Of a stretch of DNA of 64,000 nucleotides, positions 1 through 10,059 are shown piece by piece. Location: the NCBI GenBank assembly GCA_019137255.1, contig WPDH01000060.1, positions 248,001 to 312,000 of the forward strand, read 5' to 3'. How positions within the stretch are numbered: position 1 is the first letter of the stretch; every line of letters begins with the position of its first letter. The notes under the pieces were generated by a model, which did not search any database, was not told where the DNA came from, and saw nothing but the letters and a program-made list of their open reading frames with translations. The DNA is from Corinectria fuckeliana (lineage: Eukaryota > Ascomycota > Sordariomycetes > Hypocreales > Nectriaceae). Position numbers and translations under genes: made by a program.

Positions 1-1012
1 GCGGAGCCGGAGATGATGGGGATAAGAAGGCCGGCGTCTGGGTGTCATTGGCGGACAGGTAGGTAGGTGGACACTACAGAACTACTTGACTTGTTGGTGG
101 ATATTTATAGCCAAGGTATTTATCATCCCAATTGAGCCCTCTTCCGGTGCATTTCGGCCTGGTTGGGACGAACGGAGGAGTCAGAAGAGAACAGAGCTGC
201 AGAGAACGGATAGATGTATCATTTCCAACTACCTTGTGAGGGTTCTGAGCCTTCAATGTGCTGTGGAGGGGAGTACATATGTATACCTAGTAATCCAGAG
301 AGAAGGTGTTGGTTGCTTGGCATGGATTAGATAGTTCCCCGCTCAGCGTGACACTAAGACAAGGATCTGGTTCTGTGGCTTGGCTACATAGTCGCCGTTG
401 CTCTGTTCGCCCTCTTCGGTCTTGATGGTGGGTATTGCTACGATTACGACTACGACTACTACAGCAGCTCTGGCGTGTCCTCTTACCGGGCCATCTTTGC
501 CTTTGGCATCCTTCAAATGTGAGTTTCATCTCCCTCTCTTGTATCACTCTGTCTCTCTGTTTCTTTGTCTCTGTCTCTGTCTCTGTCTCTGTCTCTGTCT
601 CTGTCTCTGTCTCTCTGTCTCTCTGTCTCAAGTCATCATCTCCTAACCCCCCGTTGTTCGTCAGCATCCTCCACTTCTCCCTGTTCGTCATCGCGTGTTA
701 CGAAACCCACGTCCGCAACCGCAACACCAGATTCCAGTAAGTCATCTACGTCCAGGCCGGCCCCAACGGCACCATCGTCAATCCTCCCGACTTCCCCGTC
801 GGCCAAACCTACCACCAGCAACAGCCCACCTACTCTCAGGGCCCGCCCCAGATGCAGCAGTAGTACCAGCAGCAGTACGCGGCTCCCCAGAACCAGAACC
901 CCCGATCCAGAACAACGTTGCCTTGCCCGAGGTACCCATGACCACGGCCACGACCACGACGCCTGCCCCTCAAGTTGTTTCGCCTCCCCAGGACCAAACT
1001 ATTGCCCGTTGA
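1..1012 (+). pseudogene. 3' part of a broken multi-pass membrane protein gene
   Basis: I do not recognise the family. A hydrophobic frame starts near 360 (LVLWLGYIVAVALFALFGLD), continues through a Tyr/Asp-rich loop to 518, and joins across an intron 519-664 (GTGAGT...CAG) to a second hydrophobic stretch (ILHFSLFVIACYE) ending at 737. The frame then meets TAA at 738-740 yet goes on in the same frame as a sensible Pro/Gln/Tyr-rich tail (VIYVQAGPNGTIVNPPDF...), meets TAG after MQQ near 862, and then shifts frame near 905 to end as ...VVSPPQDQTIAR at 1012. Both stops are one C-to-T change from CAA/CAG, the pattern expected of RIP or cytosine deamination. An upstream exon may end at 58 before GTAGGT, but its phase does not join cleanly to the next block. 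It could instead be a live gene ending at 740 with a fortuitous downstream frame; the tail composition argues against that. Confidence 0.45.
567..628 (+). repeat. (TCTCTG)n microsatellite
   Basis: About ten tandem TCTCTG units, slightly degenerate at the 3' end, inside the putative intron 519-664 of the broken membrane-protein gene. Confidence 0.9.
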
Positions 1013-1301
1013 CCAACTTGATGTAATTTCCTCCAAGGGGAAAAGAAGGGGGGGGACTTGGTTAACTCATAATGATAATGCACGCCAATAGGATATTCTT
1101 GGATCACATCTGCCACTTTTGAGGTGGCTGTTCATCACCAACACATCAACAAAGTCCAAGAGACAAAGAATAGAACAATCACAACAAAGAGGTCAGAACA
1201 CCACTGAAAATTTAGGAAATACCATTGTCTATAGTCTACATGTCTCCTGGCTAGGCATCAGGCCCTCGCTCCTTTTCCCATCACCACACAACACCCCGCC
1301 G

Positions 1302-1550
1302 TCATACGCTTGCCGGACTGCCCTGCGTCCCGTTCATCGGATTGACTCCATCGCAAGCCACCAAACACTCGTGGCAAAGCAGGTTGCCTTGGACGGTTTC
1401 CGTGTCCGTAGTCATTATCCCTTGATCACAATCCCCGAACGAACCCCGTTCCAGTGCCGTGTCGCAGCCGTGCATCCTGCCAGTCTCTTCCAGCGCCCGG
1501 CCGCAGTCGGGGTTGCAGCAGGCCTGGAAGTAGGTGACGGTGACACACAT
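1302..1550 (-). CDS. small cysteine-rich hypothetical protein
   Basis: 82 residues from an ATG at 1550. The protein has nine cysteines in its first 66 residues (C2, C11, C12, C16, C29, C41, C59, C62, C66), with clusters CCNPDC and CHEC. This spacing is reminiscent of the many short fungal Cys-rich proteins with zinc-ribbon-like knots; I assign no function. No signal peptide or membrane segment is visible, so secretion is not supported. The C-terminus may be extended by an intron (GTATGA follows codon 81), which I could not resolve. It lies 0.6 kb from the 3' end of erj5 on the same strand. It could also be a chance ORF; the regular Cys spacing is the only support. Confidence 0.4.
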   Translation of the reverse strand: MCVTVTYFQACCNPDCGRALEETGRMHGCDTALERGSFGDCDQGIMTTDTETVQGNLLCHECLVACDGVNPMNGTQGSPASV

Positions 1551-2146
1551 GGTTTCGGACGGCCTTTGTTCTTCGATGGACTTTGCGGATGGTTCTGGGG
1601 TGGGGTCGCTTGTGACTCGGTGTGTAAGTCAAGGTGAAGCTGGCTATATCTATCGGTCCAGGCTGTCATGGCCGCTCTTATATTCACCACGAGCAAACTT
1701 CACATGTTCGAACAAGCTTACGAGACGCACTAGTCTTTGAGCGTCACCTTGCTGAGAACAGGAAATAAGCTGCACAACAGCATTGTTCTACTTCTAGTCC
1801 CTCGCGCACTGGCATGTTCGCGGCCCTGAACATCCCGGGCCATGCAGCAGGCTCAAAAGTTCAATCATAGCTCAGTCGCTGTTCGGTTGTTCTGTTCTCG
1901 ACTTTGGTTATTCACTGGAAGCTCTCGGAGATTCATAGTATTTTTCTAACACAACGTTACAAACACTGGGGGAGAAGAAGTGCCGAGTCTAGATGAGACT
2001 ATTCAAAAACTTTCTCTCTCAGGGCGCAAAAAAGGTAGCATCAGGGGCCAAAGAAAGGCCCACCTAACGTGCTGTTCTATTCCATGGGAGCAATTAGGTG
2101 CGGTGGGCTGTCTATGGATCAAGCGCTCCTACGCGACCCGTGCCGT
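1551..2146. other. intergenic region without a gene
   Basis: About 600 bases between the small Cys-rich ORF and the 3' end of erj5. I see no coding frame or repeat. It should hold the erj5 3' UTR and the promoter of the small ORF. Confidence 0.5.
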
Positions 2147-3538
2147 TTACTTCTTCCTTCCCTTTCTCTTGCTGGCCTTGCCACCCTGTTGAGCGCCGGA
2201 GGCCTTGGCCGTGTTTAACGAGTCGGTGCTTTTGTCGAGAATCTCAAAGTCCTCTCCAGCGGAGTCGGTACTCGGGGTGCGCTGGGGCGCGTCCGAATCA
2301 TCGTCATCGAGGGAGACGTCCATCTCGAGGTCGGCAGGCTTCTCGGGGAGAAAACGGCCGGCCGTCAGGTTGAAAAACCAGATGGGGGCGCGCACGACGG
2401 CGGTATCCTTGAAGGTGGGCTTGGCAAGCTCGTTGGGCTGTATCGCTCATGTCAGCACTCCAGTGACAGTACTGGCATCACGACTTGGAAGAGGAACTTA
2501 CATCCAGAAGGAACTCGTTGACGTTTCCGTCTTCGTCCTCCTCCTCCAGGTACACATCACCAAGAGAGTCGACGACGAGGATCTTGCCGTTCTCGGCGAC
2601 AACTCTCTTTCGCGCACCCGAAGGCGCAGCGGGACCAGCCGAAGCCTCTCGCGACAATGTCTGGGCCTTGCGTGCCTTCTTTCCACCAGGTCGCGCACCC
2701 TCTTTCTTGGTCTCCTTCGCCTGCATTCTTCGCTGTCTTCGGTTCACAGGCTGGGGCGGGCCGTCCTCGTCGTCAGAAGGCGGCGCAGGAGCAGGAGCAG
2801 GCGCGGGCTCGGGCGCAGGCTCGGCGCCGGGGATGTTGAAACCTCCGCCCCAGGCGGTATCCCTCGCGAACTTGATGTAGCGCTGGATAAACTCCTTCTG
2901 GCGCTTCCAGCTCATGAACATGATGTAGTAGTGGACGCCTCCGCCAATGACGAGGAACACGCCGACGATGACGGTTCCCAGGCCGGGGCGGTATCGGTTG
3001 TAGTAGTAGTCGGTGCCCTTCCAGAGAGGAAAGCCGTTGCTGAGGAAGTGGTCGTAGCGCTCACGCTCGGGGCCGCGGAGGATGTTGACGATGAGGGAGA
3101 GGCGGGCCTGCGCTTCGCTGGCCTTCTTGACGGCCGTCTTGATCTGGGCAGGGGTGGGGGGCTTGATGTTAATGCCTGCCTTCTTGTCGCTAGCGCGATC
3201 GTTCTTGAGGTTTTGCTTGACCTTGTCGGGGTGGAGGGAGCGAGTCATCTTGCGGTACGCCTTGGTGATGTCGTCCTGGGAAGCAGAGGGAGTAACACCG
3301 ATGATGTCGTAGAAGGTGACCGAGGGGTCCGTCTCGTACGCCATGATTTCATCTCGAATGCGGAAGATTTCGCGATCTGGTACGAGGAGCTCGACGTCAG
3401 CGATCTGGCCGGGGAAGACGCACACGCACACGCAAACGTCAGCAACAACGTCAACGTAGACGAACCTTCTTTGCTCCAAGCTGCTGTCAGGGGGCTCAGC
3501 AGGGCCAGGAGCCCAACGGAAAGGCACGAGATCTTCAT
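2147..3538 (-). CDS. erj5: ER-resident J-domain protein, Erj5-like
   Basis: Three exons: 3466-3538, 2502-3376 and 2147-2437 (412 residues). Residues 1-20 form a signal peptide (MKISCLSVGLLALLSPLTAA). The J domain starts near residue 45 and carries HPD at 73-75. A single membrane segment (about 150-172) follows a conserved block containing YYYNRYRPGLGTV. The C-terminal half is Pro/Ala-rich, then basic, then acidic, and ends KRKGRKK. This order matches yeast Erj5, an ER membrane J protein thought to stimulate an ER Hsp70 and preserve ER folding capacity. Exon 1 is joined by GTTCGT...CCAG, giving WSKED across the junction and restoring the signal peptide. A longer open frame upstream begins only with GTG and runs through intron 1, so the ATG at 3538 is preferred. 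Intron 1 holds a TG/CG-rich repeat. Confidence 0.88.
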
Positions 3539-3547
3539 CTTTGCATG

Positions 3548-3558
3548 GTACTTCGTAC
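3548..3558. promoter_or_regulatory. GTACTTCGTAC motif just upstream of erj5
   Basis: Exact copy of the recurrent 11-bp near-palindrome (reverse complement GTACGAAGTAC). It lies ten bases upstream of the erj5 ATG, so it would be in the 5' UTR or core promoter. Its function is unknown. Confidence 0.4.
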
Positions 3559-3917
3559 GTTTGTCCGGATTGGAAGTGCAGCTGTCGAGTACAGACGAAG
3601 CACTGAGCCAACGGATGAACCAACGCGAGAAGTATTCGTAAGAACAGATCAGTGTTTGGTGGGAAAAAAAGGTTAAAAAAGGATCTGCGACTGGCCGTGA
3701 TGGAAGTCGTGGCCACTTGAAAACCCCTTGCATGCCATTTAAGCCTTTTGCGACAGGGGTAGGTACTTGGTACCCCGTCAACTTGAAGGTACCCCCTGTA
3801 GTAGGCCTAAGTACTCATCGAAGAGGCCAGCTCTCGCCTGGCAGGGGAGCTACCCTGGAGCCTCGTGCCCCCGAAGCTTCGTGTTGGCCTTTTTATTATT
3901 GTCGTCGGACCATGCTT

Positions 3918-4178
3918 TATTATTCAAAGCTTTGTTAAAATAGTTCATGCTATTCGGGCTGTATGGTATTCATAGACAGGCTGTATAGCTTCTGTCGACT
4001 TTTTCTCTTGTCTTCTGCCCTTAGACGTTGTCTTGCTCTCACTCATTAGTAGCAGAGCAGTTAAGGCATCATAGCATTGATGCATTAGGACTGTGTTAAA
4101 GCGAACGACTTGGTGACCAGCATGGGCGTACAGCCCGAATAGCACGACTCTATTAAAATAAACGATCAATCCGAATAA
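3918..4178. repeat. imperfect inverted-repeat element, possible MITE
   Basis: The 16-mer TGCTATTCGGGCTGTA at 3948-3963 recurs as its reverse complement at 4129-4144. Outside it, both arms continue with weaker similarity (AATAG, then an A/T run, then TTATTC), giving arms of about 45 bp around 165 bp of noncoding DNA. I could not define a target-site duplication. No transposase-like frame lies inside. Confidence 0.45.
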
Positions 4179-4999
4179 CTTCCCTGTGACCGTTCAAGAA
4201 GCACACGGGTATGACGAGAAGCGTCGGACATATATCGATGATGCAACCATCGTCGGGAAGCACCAGACAAGACTAACTAACGATGTGGCCCCTATTGGTA
4301 CTTCGCCAAGAGGCAAGCCTTGCAAAACTTGTCTCTCCGATCCAGTTCCAGATGCTTTTTGTGAAGCATTTCTGAGTTATCATCAACCGAGTCACCTGGG
4401 TGGCGACAAACTACCCCGAGATGGTTGCTTCGTGGAGCTAAGAAACATGGTCTAGACTGCTGTCTTGGACTGGCTATTAATCCATACTAGCTAGGGAATG
4501 GCGCCTTGAGGGCGTTCATACGTAAGAGACTGAGCTGGAACACGGCGTTGCCAAGTAAAAGGGAGTCTCAGCCAGGAAAGGCCCAAACGTCAAAGGCGCA
4601 CATCGAGTTACTAGAAGTCCTTGCCAAGCGCTGTCTACATGTTGGTCGATAGTGCAGCCTCCTCCCAGCTTGCCGTATTGTGAATACCGAGCTCAAAGTG
4701 AGCCGAAAACTCGCCAAGTGTTTGAGATCTAGACTTTGCTGATGAACACGAGACCATCAGCCTTGCCTTCGTTGCTTTTGGTGTCACCATCGCCTTGCCT
4801 CCAGACTCTACTAGCGAGGGCCGAGCACCGCCACGCGTCATTTGTATACCACAGTGAGTGCTTGCCCCCGAGTGACGCTCTTCTCACAACCTATAAGAGC
4901 CAGGCTTGTCCCGCGCCGAGGAGGTTGCTTCTACCCCTTCTGTTGAGCGACCCAGCGCCACATGTACTCAAACTCCTGCACAACACCGTTGAAGCAGTC
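4179..4999. other. intergenic region upstream of the GH6 gene
   Basis: No supported gene. A TATA-like CTATAAGAG lies near 4890, about 110 bases before the GH6 ATG at 5000, which supports that start. An open frame runs upstream to an ATG at 4736, but its composition looks like 5' leader. Confidence 0.5.
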
Positions 5000-6185
5000 A
5001 TGGACACCCAACCCCCAGACAAGACTACCGGAGCAGTCCTAGACACCCAGCCTCTGGCCGACGCGACTCAAACCTCATCCAGCCCCTGGAGCGGCAAGAA
5101 GCTCTTCGCCAACCCTCGCTGGGCCGAGAAGCTGGAGCCAACCCACAGCACGTTCAAGCAGCGGGGAGACGAGAAGAACGCCCGCAAAGTCCGAGCGCTG
5201 CAGGCCACCGGCACCTTTGTCTGGATCACGGGCTTCGGGAGTCTCCCCGACATCGACCAGGCCATCCAAGCCGCCCGGGCCGAGGAGGAGGCGACGGGGA
5301 GCCAGCAAATGGTCGGGCTGGTCCTCTACAACATCCCAGGCCGCGACTGGAGCGGGAAGGCGAGCGCGGGCAACATACCGCCCACGGAGGAGGGCCTGCA
5401 GAGCTACAAGACCAACTTCGTCAAGCCCTTTGCTGCAAAGGTCGCCGCAGCTGGGGATCTGAACTTCGCCATCATCTTGGAGCCGGACGCGGTGGGAAAC
5501 CTCGTCACCGTCCAGGACGAGTCGTTCAGGAAGAACGTCGCTCACATCTACGAGAGAGGAGTTGCGTACTCCATCATGTCGCTGCAGTTCTCGCACGTCA
5601 GCCTGTACATCGACGCCGCGAACGGCGGATGGCTCGGGTGGGACGCCAGTCTTGAGCCTGGTAAGTTTAAACTTGACCTGACGGAGTTTTCCCGTTGCTG
5701 ATCGATGAAATCTCGCGAAAGCCGCAAAACAGCTAGGCAGGATCCTTAGGAGAGCTCGGGACCATTCCTCGAACCGCACCAAGATCAGGGGCTTCGCGAC
5801 CAACGTCTCCAACTTCAACCCGCTTCACGCCGAGACTCGCCCCCCATACGCCGAGGGATCCAGGTCCTGGGACGAGTCCCGCTACATCGAGGCGCTCGTC
5901 CCGCACCTCAGAGCCCAGGGGCTTCCGCTGCGGTTCATCGTCGACCAGAGCCGGGTTGCACTCCCGGGCGCCAGAGACGAATGGTGGCAGTTCGGCAATC
6001 TTCACCCTGCCGCATTCGGGTCACGTCCTGTCTCGCGTGTCGAGAACAAACATGTTGACAGCATCGTTTGGGTCAAGCCTCCGGGCGAAAGTGATGGAGA
6101 AAACCTGGGATGGGAGGGTGCGCCTCCGGCAGGCGCTTGGTTTCCGCAGTATATCGAGATGATGGTCCAGAATAGCGAATTTTGA
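5000..6185 (+). CDS. glycoside hydrolase family 6 protein, cysteine-free and without signal peptide
   Basis: Two exons, 5000-5660 and 5722-6185 (374 residues); the intron is GTAAGT...AAAG with CTGAT as branch site. GH6 landmarks in order: LYNIPGRD (R115, D116), LEPDAVGNLVT with D163 at the catalytic-acid position, the aromatic block GGWLGW (209-214), FATNVSNFN (245-253), and WVKPPGESDG (K339, E343, D345). Known GH6 cellobiohydrolases and endoglucanases are secreted and carry two conserved disulfides in the catalytic core. Here there is no Cys in the whole protein and no signal peptide or cellulose-binding module: DRDC-type motifs read GRDW, and the C-terminal Cys-containing loop is short. The Asp of the usual WLD subsite motif is replaced (WIT). 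I infer an intracellular enzyme or a GH6-derived protein of altered specificity. Confidence 0.85.
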
Positions 6186-7440
6186 GGCAAATACTGTTGG
6201 AGAGTACGTACATTTCAAATAATATTGGAAATTCATTCGCAAGCTTGTTCTTCTGCTCCGACTGTCGACTTGGCGTGAGCTAATACTGGACGACGGGGTT
6301 GACAGCTGCTGGGCTCACCAGCTTGCTTATCGTTCGTTCGCTCGTTTTCCCATATACACAATAATAATATTACCAGCAGCATAAAAAATAAGAAATAAAA
6401 AAATAAAAAAAAACCTTGATTCGCTTGTATCAACAAGAAAAAATGTGCTAGCAATTGCACGTTTCGATCGTGCGACTGATTTTGCTGAGTTAGTCGACTA
6501 TCCAAGATCTGGAGTCGAAGGAGGTTGCTTACCCTCCGGGTTATGAGCCCGGCTGGGTTAAATTAGCTTGCGTTCAAAGTGCTACAGGTACAGGTTGCCA
6601 CATACCGCGCTTCCACTGCGCCAAATTGCTTTGTTGCCGTTAGGATAAGCACCGTTAATCTCCTGCATGTAGTCTTGCAGATGCTCCGGGCATTGGCATT
6701 GTCGCATCCATGGCGGCTGAACTCGATCTGTCTCGCGGCTCTGAGGCCTAGGTCTATCCAACTGTCTTCGCCCACTGTTTCATTTCATTTCAATCTGGTT
6801 GATAGCAGAGATAGATGTGACACATCACATGCATGCGCATGAAAATATCTTGTTGCATTCGAGCTATTGACCGTTGTCAGCTGCTTCCACGCGCAGGGAA
6901 TCGGGTGACGATGAACCCCTCTCCAAACCGACGTCACATCACTACTTATCTAGGTCGTATCTATTTATATACCTGTCTTCTAGAATGCACCACGACGTCG
7001 GAGTGCTCACGTGGAAGAGCTGCAGGCCAGAAAGATCTCTGCCTTTCCAGCCTGCGTTTCGCTTCCTCCTTTGACACAAGTCCAGTCCCTGGAAGACACG
7101 TACAAAACGAGCGACGCAAAGACAACTTCCACATGGCAATATATGCGTATATAAATATATCGTCTTTACCGACCCAAATGCTCCTGTTGATTTTGGTTAT
7201 TGACCTACCCCAACCCAAAACGCCGTGATGCACAGCTGTAAATCTGATGCGAACAATCTGTCGCCATCCAACACCTATTTGTAGTCGGGTCGAGTTTGCA
7301 TCCCGACTCAAACCAGTCCGAAAACTCGTGGGTATCCGAGAACAAGAAGTGCGAGCTATAAAAAAAAAACCCCCATTGAAGGGACGCTGGCAATGGTCAC
7401 CCATTGTCATACCATGCCCATCCTCCTCCGTCCGTCATAT
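6186..7440. other. intergenic region between GH6 and the HMG-box gene (convergent 3' ends)
   Basis: No supported gene. It contains an A-rich tract (6383-6414) and, at about 6500-6570 on the minus strand, a tRNA-Met-like anticodon arm that does not complete a tRNA. The part near 7300-7440 is probably the 3' UTR of the HMG-box gene. Confidence 0.5.
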
Positions 7441-9426
7441 TCACTCATCTCGGTCATGCCGTGCTTTTGCAACGATTTCACCAGCCCTCAAGAGAGCGCT
7501 AACCCCGTCCATGCGAGCCCTGTCAGGCCTCCTCTCTATATCAACGACGAGGGTCGACCCTGATGTTATCAACACGTCCCCGGCCCCCGATTGCTCAGCG
7601 TTCACCATCTGGCTGGTGAACAGCACGTCGTGGGAGCCTTGTGAGCCGAATTAGCTTGACTCCTTGACGAAGTCTCTGCACCGAGAGGGTCAAGTACCAT
7701 ATCCCCTTGGTCCCACGTTATGTCCGAACGGTAGCCTCACAGGATCAGTCGGACTTGGACTGGCCGTCATTGAGCTTGGAAGGCCTCGGTCGAACACTCC
7801 CAGGACGGTCTGGTGTGAGAGGAGTGCGTGGATTGGCAGCGGCCCTTCGCCAGGCGTCCGTGCAAAGCTCATGGCAGGACTCGTAGAGCAAACGCTGCTG
7901 TTCGAGGATTGGTCGTGCCGAAGGAGTGGCACTCGAGATGCCACCGTTGCAGGCATGCCATTTGACACCTCGGGGATTAATCTGGGGTGGTTGGCAGCGA
8001 CAAAGCCTGTCGAGTAAGGGTTGGCCTCGCCTCCGGAAGCCACCGGCATACCTCTCATTCCATCGTCAAGCATATCGGAGAGTGATGGCAGGTGTTGATG
8101 GGGCGAGTCGCCGACTCTCCCGCCTTCTCGCCATGATCCTTGTCGACGGGGACGATGGAGTGGTTCGTGGGGACTACCCGCATCGTAATGACCCTCCCGA
8201 GGGGATGACATAGCGTCGTCGTTCGAGTTCGCTTGCGACAGTGGAGTGGGTGCTGGAGAATGCTGCGATTCGGGGATTGAAACAATCGAGTCCATCCTTT
8301 CCTTCCGAGAAGGCGGCGGTTCGCTCCCTTGTAACCTTTCACTGCCGCTTCCGCTCCCACTCGGCGTGTTAATCCCAGGGGTTGCCGTATTACTGCTGCC
8401 ACTGCCATGGCGTAACCTAGTAGGCTCTAGCTTTGCTCGTTTGGATGTGTCGCTGACTGATTCGATCCAAGCTGTTAGCTCAGGGGAATCGGACCGCTAA
8501 CTAGACTATGTCGTCGTGGGCGCTGCTTACGAACCTTGGTTTTGCTTGGCCTGCTTCTCCTTGAACTCTTGAAGATACTGGATGTAATTTTTGTAATCGG
8601 TAGTCTTCTTGTACTCCATCAAGTCGCGATGGTATTTCTCCTTATCGGCGTTGGCTTGGCTTTCATACGTCTCCTTCTCCGAGGACACCAGATTCTGCCA
8701 ATTCTCGCCCACTAGCTTGGCGATTTCGGTGAAGCTAAGATTTTGGCTCTTGAGGTCTTCTCTCATCTCTAAACAGGCACACGCCCGTGTTAGACTCGGT
8801 CCCTTGTGGCCATTGGCGCTTTAGGTGAGTATTATGACTTACTGTTCGAGAACAAAACGTATGCGGAGGGTGGGCGTTCGGGGGCATTCTCGTCGGGCTA
8901 CATGCAACCGTTAACAACTTGCTTGCCTTGGAATCGGGTGGATTAGATCCTAACATACCTTGGGGTGTCGTCGATACTTTCGTTTAGCTATTCCTTGCGT
9001 CTCGAGTGTGCCCTCTGGTCGGCTTGGTTCAGGTCGAGAGCCGTCAGGCTTGACATCCTCAGCCACTTGTATCACCGGGGACACCAGGGAGGTGCTTGGA
9101 GGAATACCCCTTGCATTGGCAATTCGTCTTTGGAGTTTCTGTTGTTTGGATCGCGTCAGGTATATGTCGAACTCGAAGATGAGGCAGAACGTTTGGGGGG
9201 CGAACATACTCTTCGATGGCCCAGTTTGACACCTAGCACATCACTGGATTGCTGGTGTTAGTCAAATATGATTAATGTGATGTGGTAAGGTAAGTAGGTG
9301 TGCTCACAGGTCCGACTCTTGAATATCAAGGATGATATCCCACTCATCAAATCCTTGTTCGACGAACGTACCGAGATATTGGGCCAAGCCCAGCTCGCCG
9401 AAGATTGTCTCGAGTTCGGAAGCCAT
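7441..9426 (-). CDS. SAM-domain plus HMG-box transcription factor
   Basis: Seven exons: 9308-9426, 9210-9243, 8959-9138, 8843-8897, 8531-8768, 7698-8452 and 7441-7637 (525 residues, all phases consistent). Residues 1-65 form a SAM domain (ELETIFGELGLAQYLGTFV..., ending LGVKLGHRRKLQRR). A basic linker (AKRKYRRHPK) is followed by an HMG box starting at ERPPSAYVLFSNK, about residues 115-185, for sequence-specific DNA bending. A nuclear-localisation-like KRAKLEP and a long Ser/Pro/Gly-rich region follow. The last exon ends with a compact block GVSALLRAGEIV; without the terminal intron (GTACTT...ACAAG, 7638-7697) the frame stops at 7690 and this block is lost. HMG-box proteins of this class often act in fungal mating and sexual development; which one this is I cannot say. 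Confidence 0.82.
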
Positions 9427-10026
9427 ACAGAAGGACTGGCGGCCAATCTTGAGCTGCCGCGCCCTGCGAATGCTGAAATTTTTGTTCACGACAGGTCCCC
9501 AATGACGCGTCGACATTTACCACGAGTTGAGACCAGATTGGAACGAAGTCCTAGAGCCGAGACGGGACACCTGCGATGATTGGATGAAACCAACGATGCC
9601 CTCTACTCCTTGACAGTTATCGTATCTTCTTGTGACTTCTGGGTGCAAGAATGGCGTCTGAGAGCGACAGTAAAATGCGGTCGGTTCCGGCAGTTCTTGA
9701 TCTCCTGACAATTATCACTGCACATAGAAGACCTTGCTGCTGGCCGGTGCTTGAACCAGTGGATACCTCAGGCGGGGTTCGAGATGGTGGAGAATGGTGT
9801 TACTCCCGGTTGGTTACGATAATATCGAAGTCCTTGGCACAAGGTGGTGTGTGTGGACGTCAAGATGTCTCTGTGAGTGTGCTGAAAGGTCGTCCTTATT
9901 GGGAGAGGTGGTTGAGAAGGACAAGGAACAAAAGATGTTTTTGTCAAGCTTAAGAGCCTAAGAAGGGGCACCGGTCAATGATGAAGAGGTTTGAGGGAGG
10001 GATGGGGTGATAATTGGCTGGAAGGA

Positions 10027-10059
10027 GAAGAAGAAGAAGAAGAAGAAGAAGAAGAAGAG
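10027..10059 (+). repeat. (AAG)n microsatellite
   Basis: Eleven uninterrupted AAG units in the region upstream of the SAM-HMG gene. Confidence 0.95.

Noticed and set aside
2205..3641. 478-codon open frame antisense to erj5
   Set aside because: Shadow of the erj5 coding exons; no domain of its own.
3539..3716. GTG-started N-terminal extension of Erj5
   Set aside because: It reads through intron 1 with a Val/Cys repeat and lacks the signal peptide; splicing from the ATG at 3538 gives a signal peptide and correct phase.
4736..4999. N-terminal extension of the GH6 protein from an upstream ATG
   Set aside because: The extension is Ser/Pro/Leu/Ala-rich leader-like sequence with no clean signal peptide, and a TATA-like element lies inside it at about 4890. 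The ATG at 5000 is preferred, though RNA evidence would decide.
6500..6570. tRNA-Met(CAT) gene on the minus strand
   Set aside because: Only the anticodon arm folds. No 7-bp acceptor stem, D arm or T arm could be formed, so it is reported only as a curiosity.
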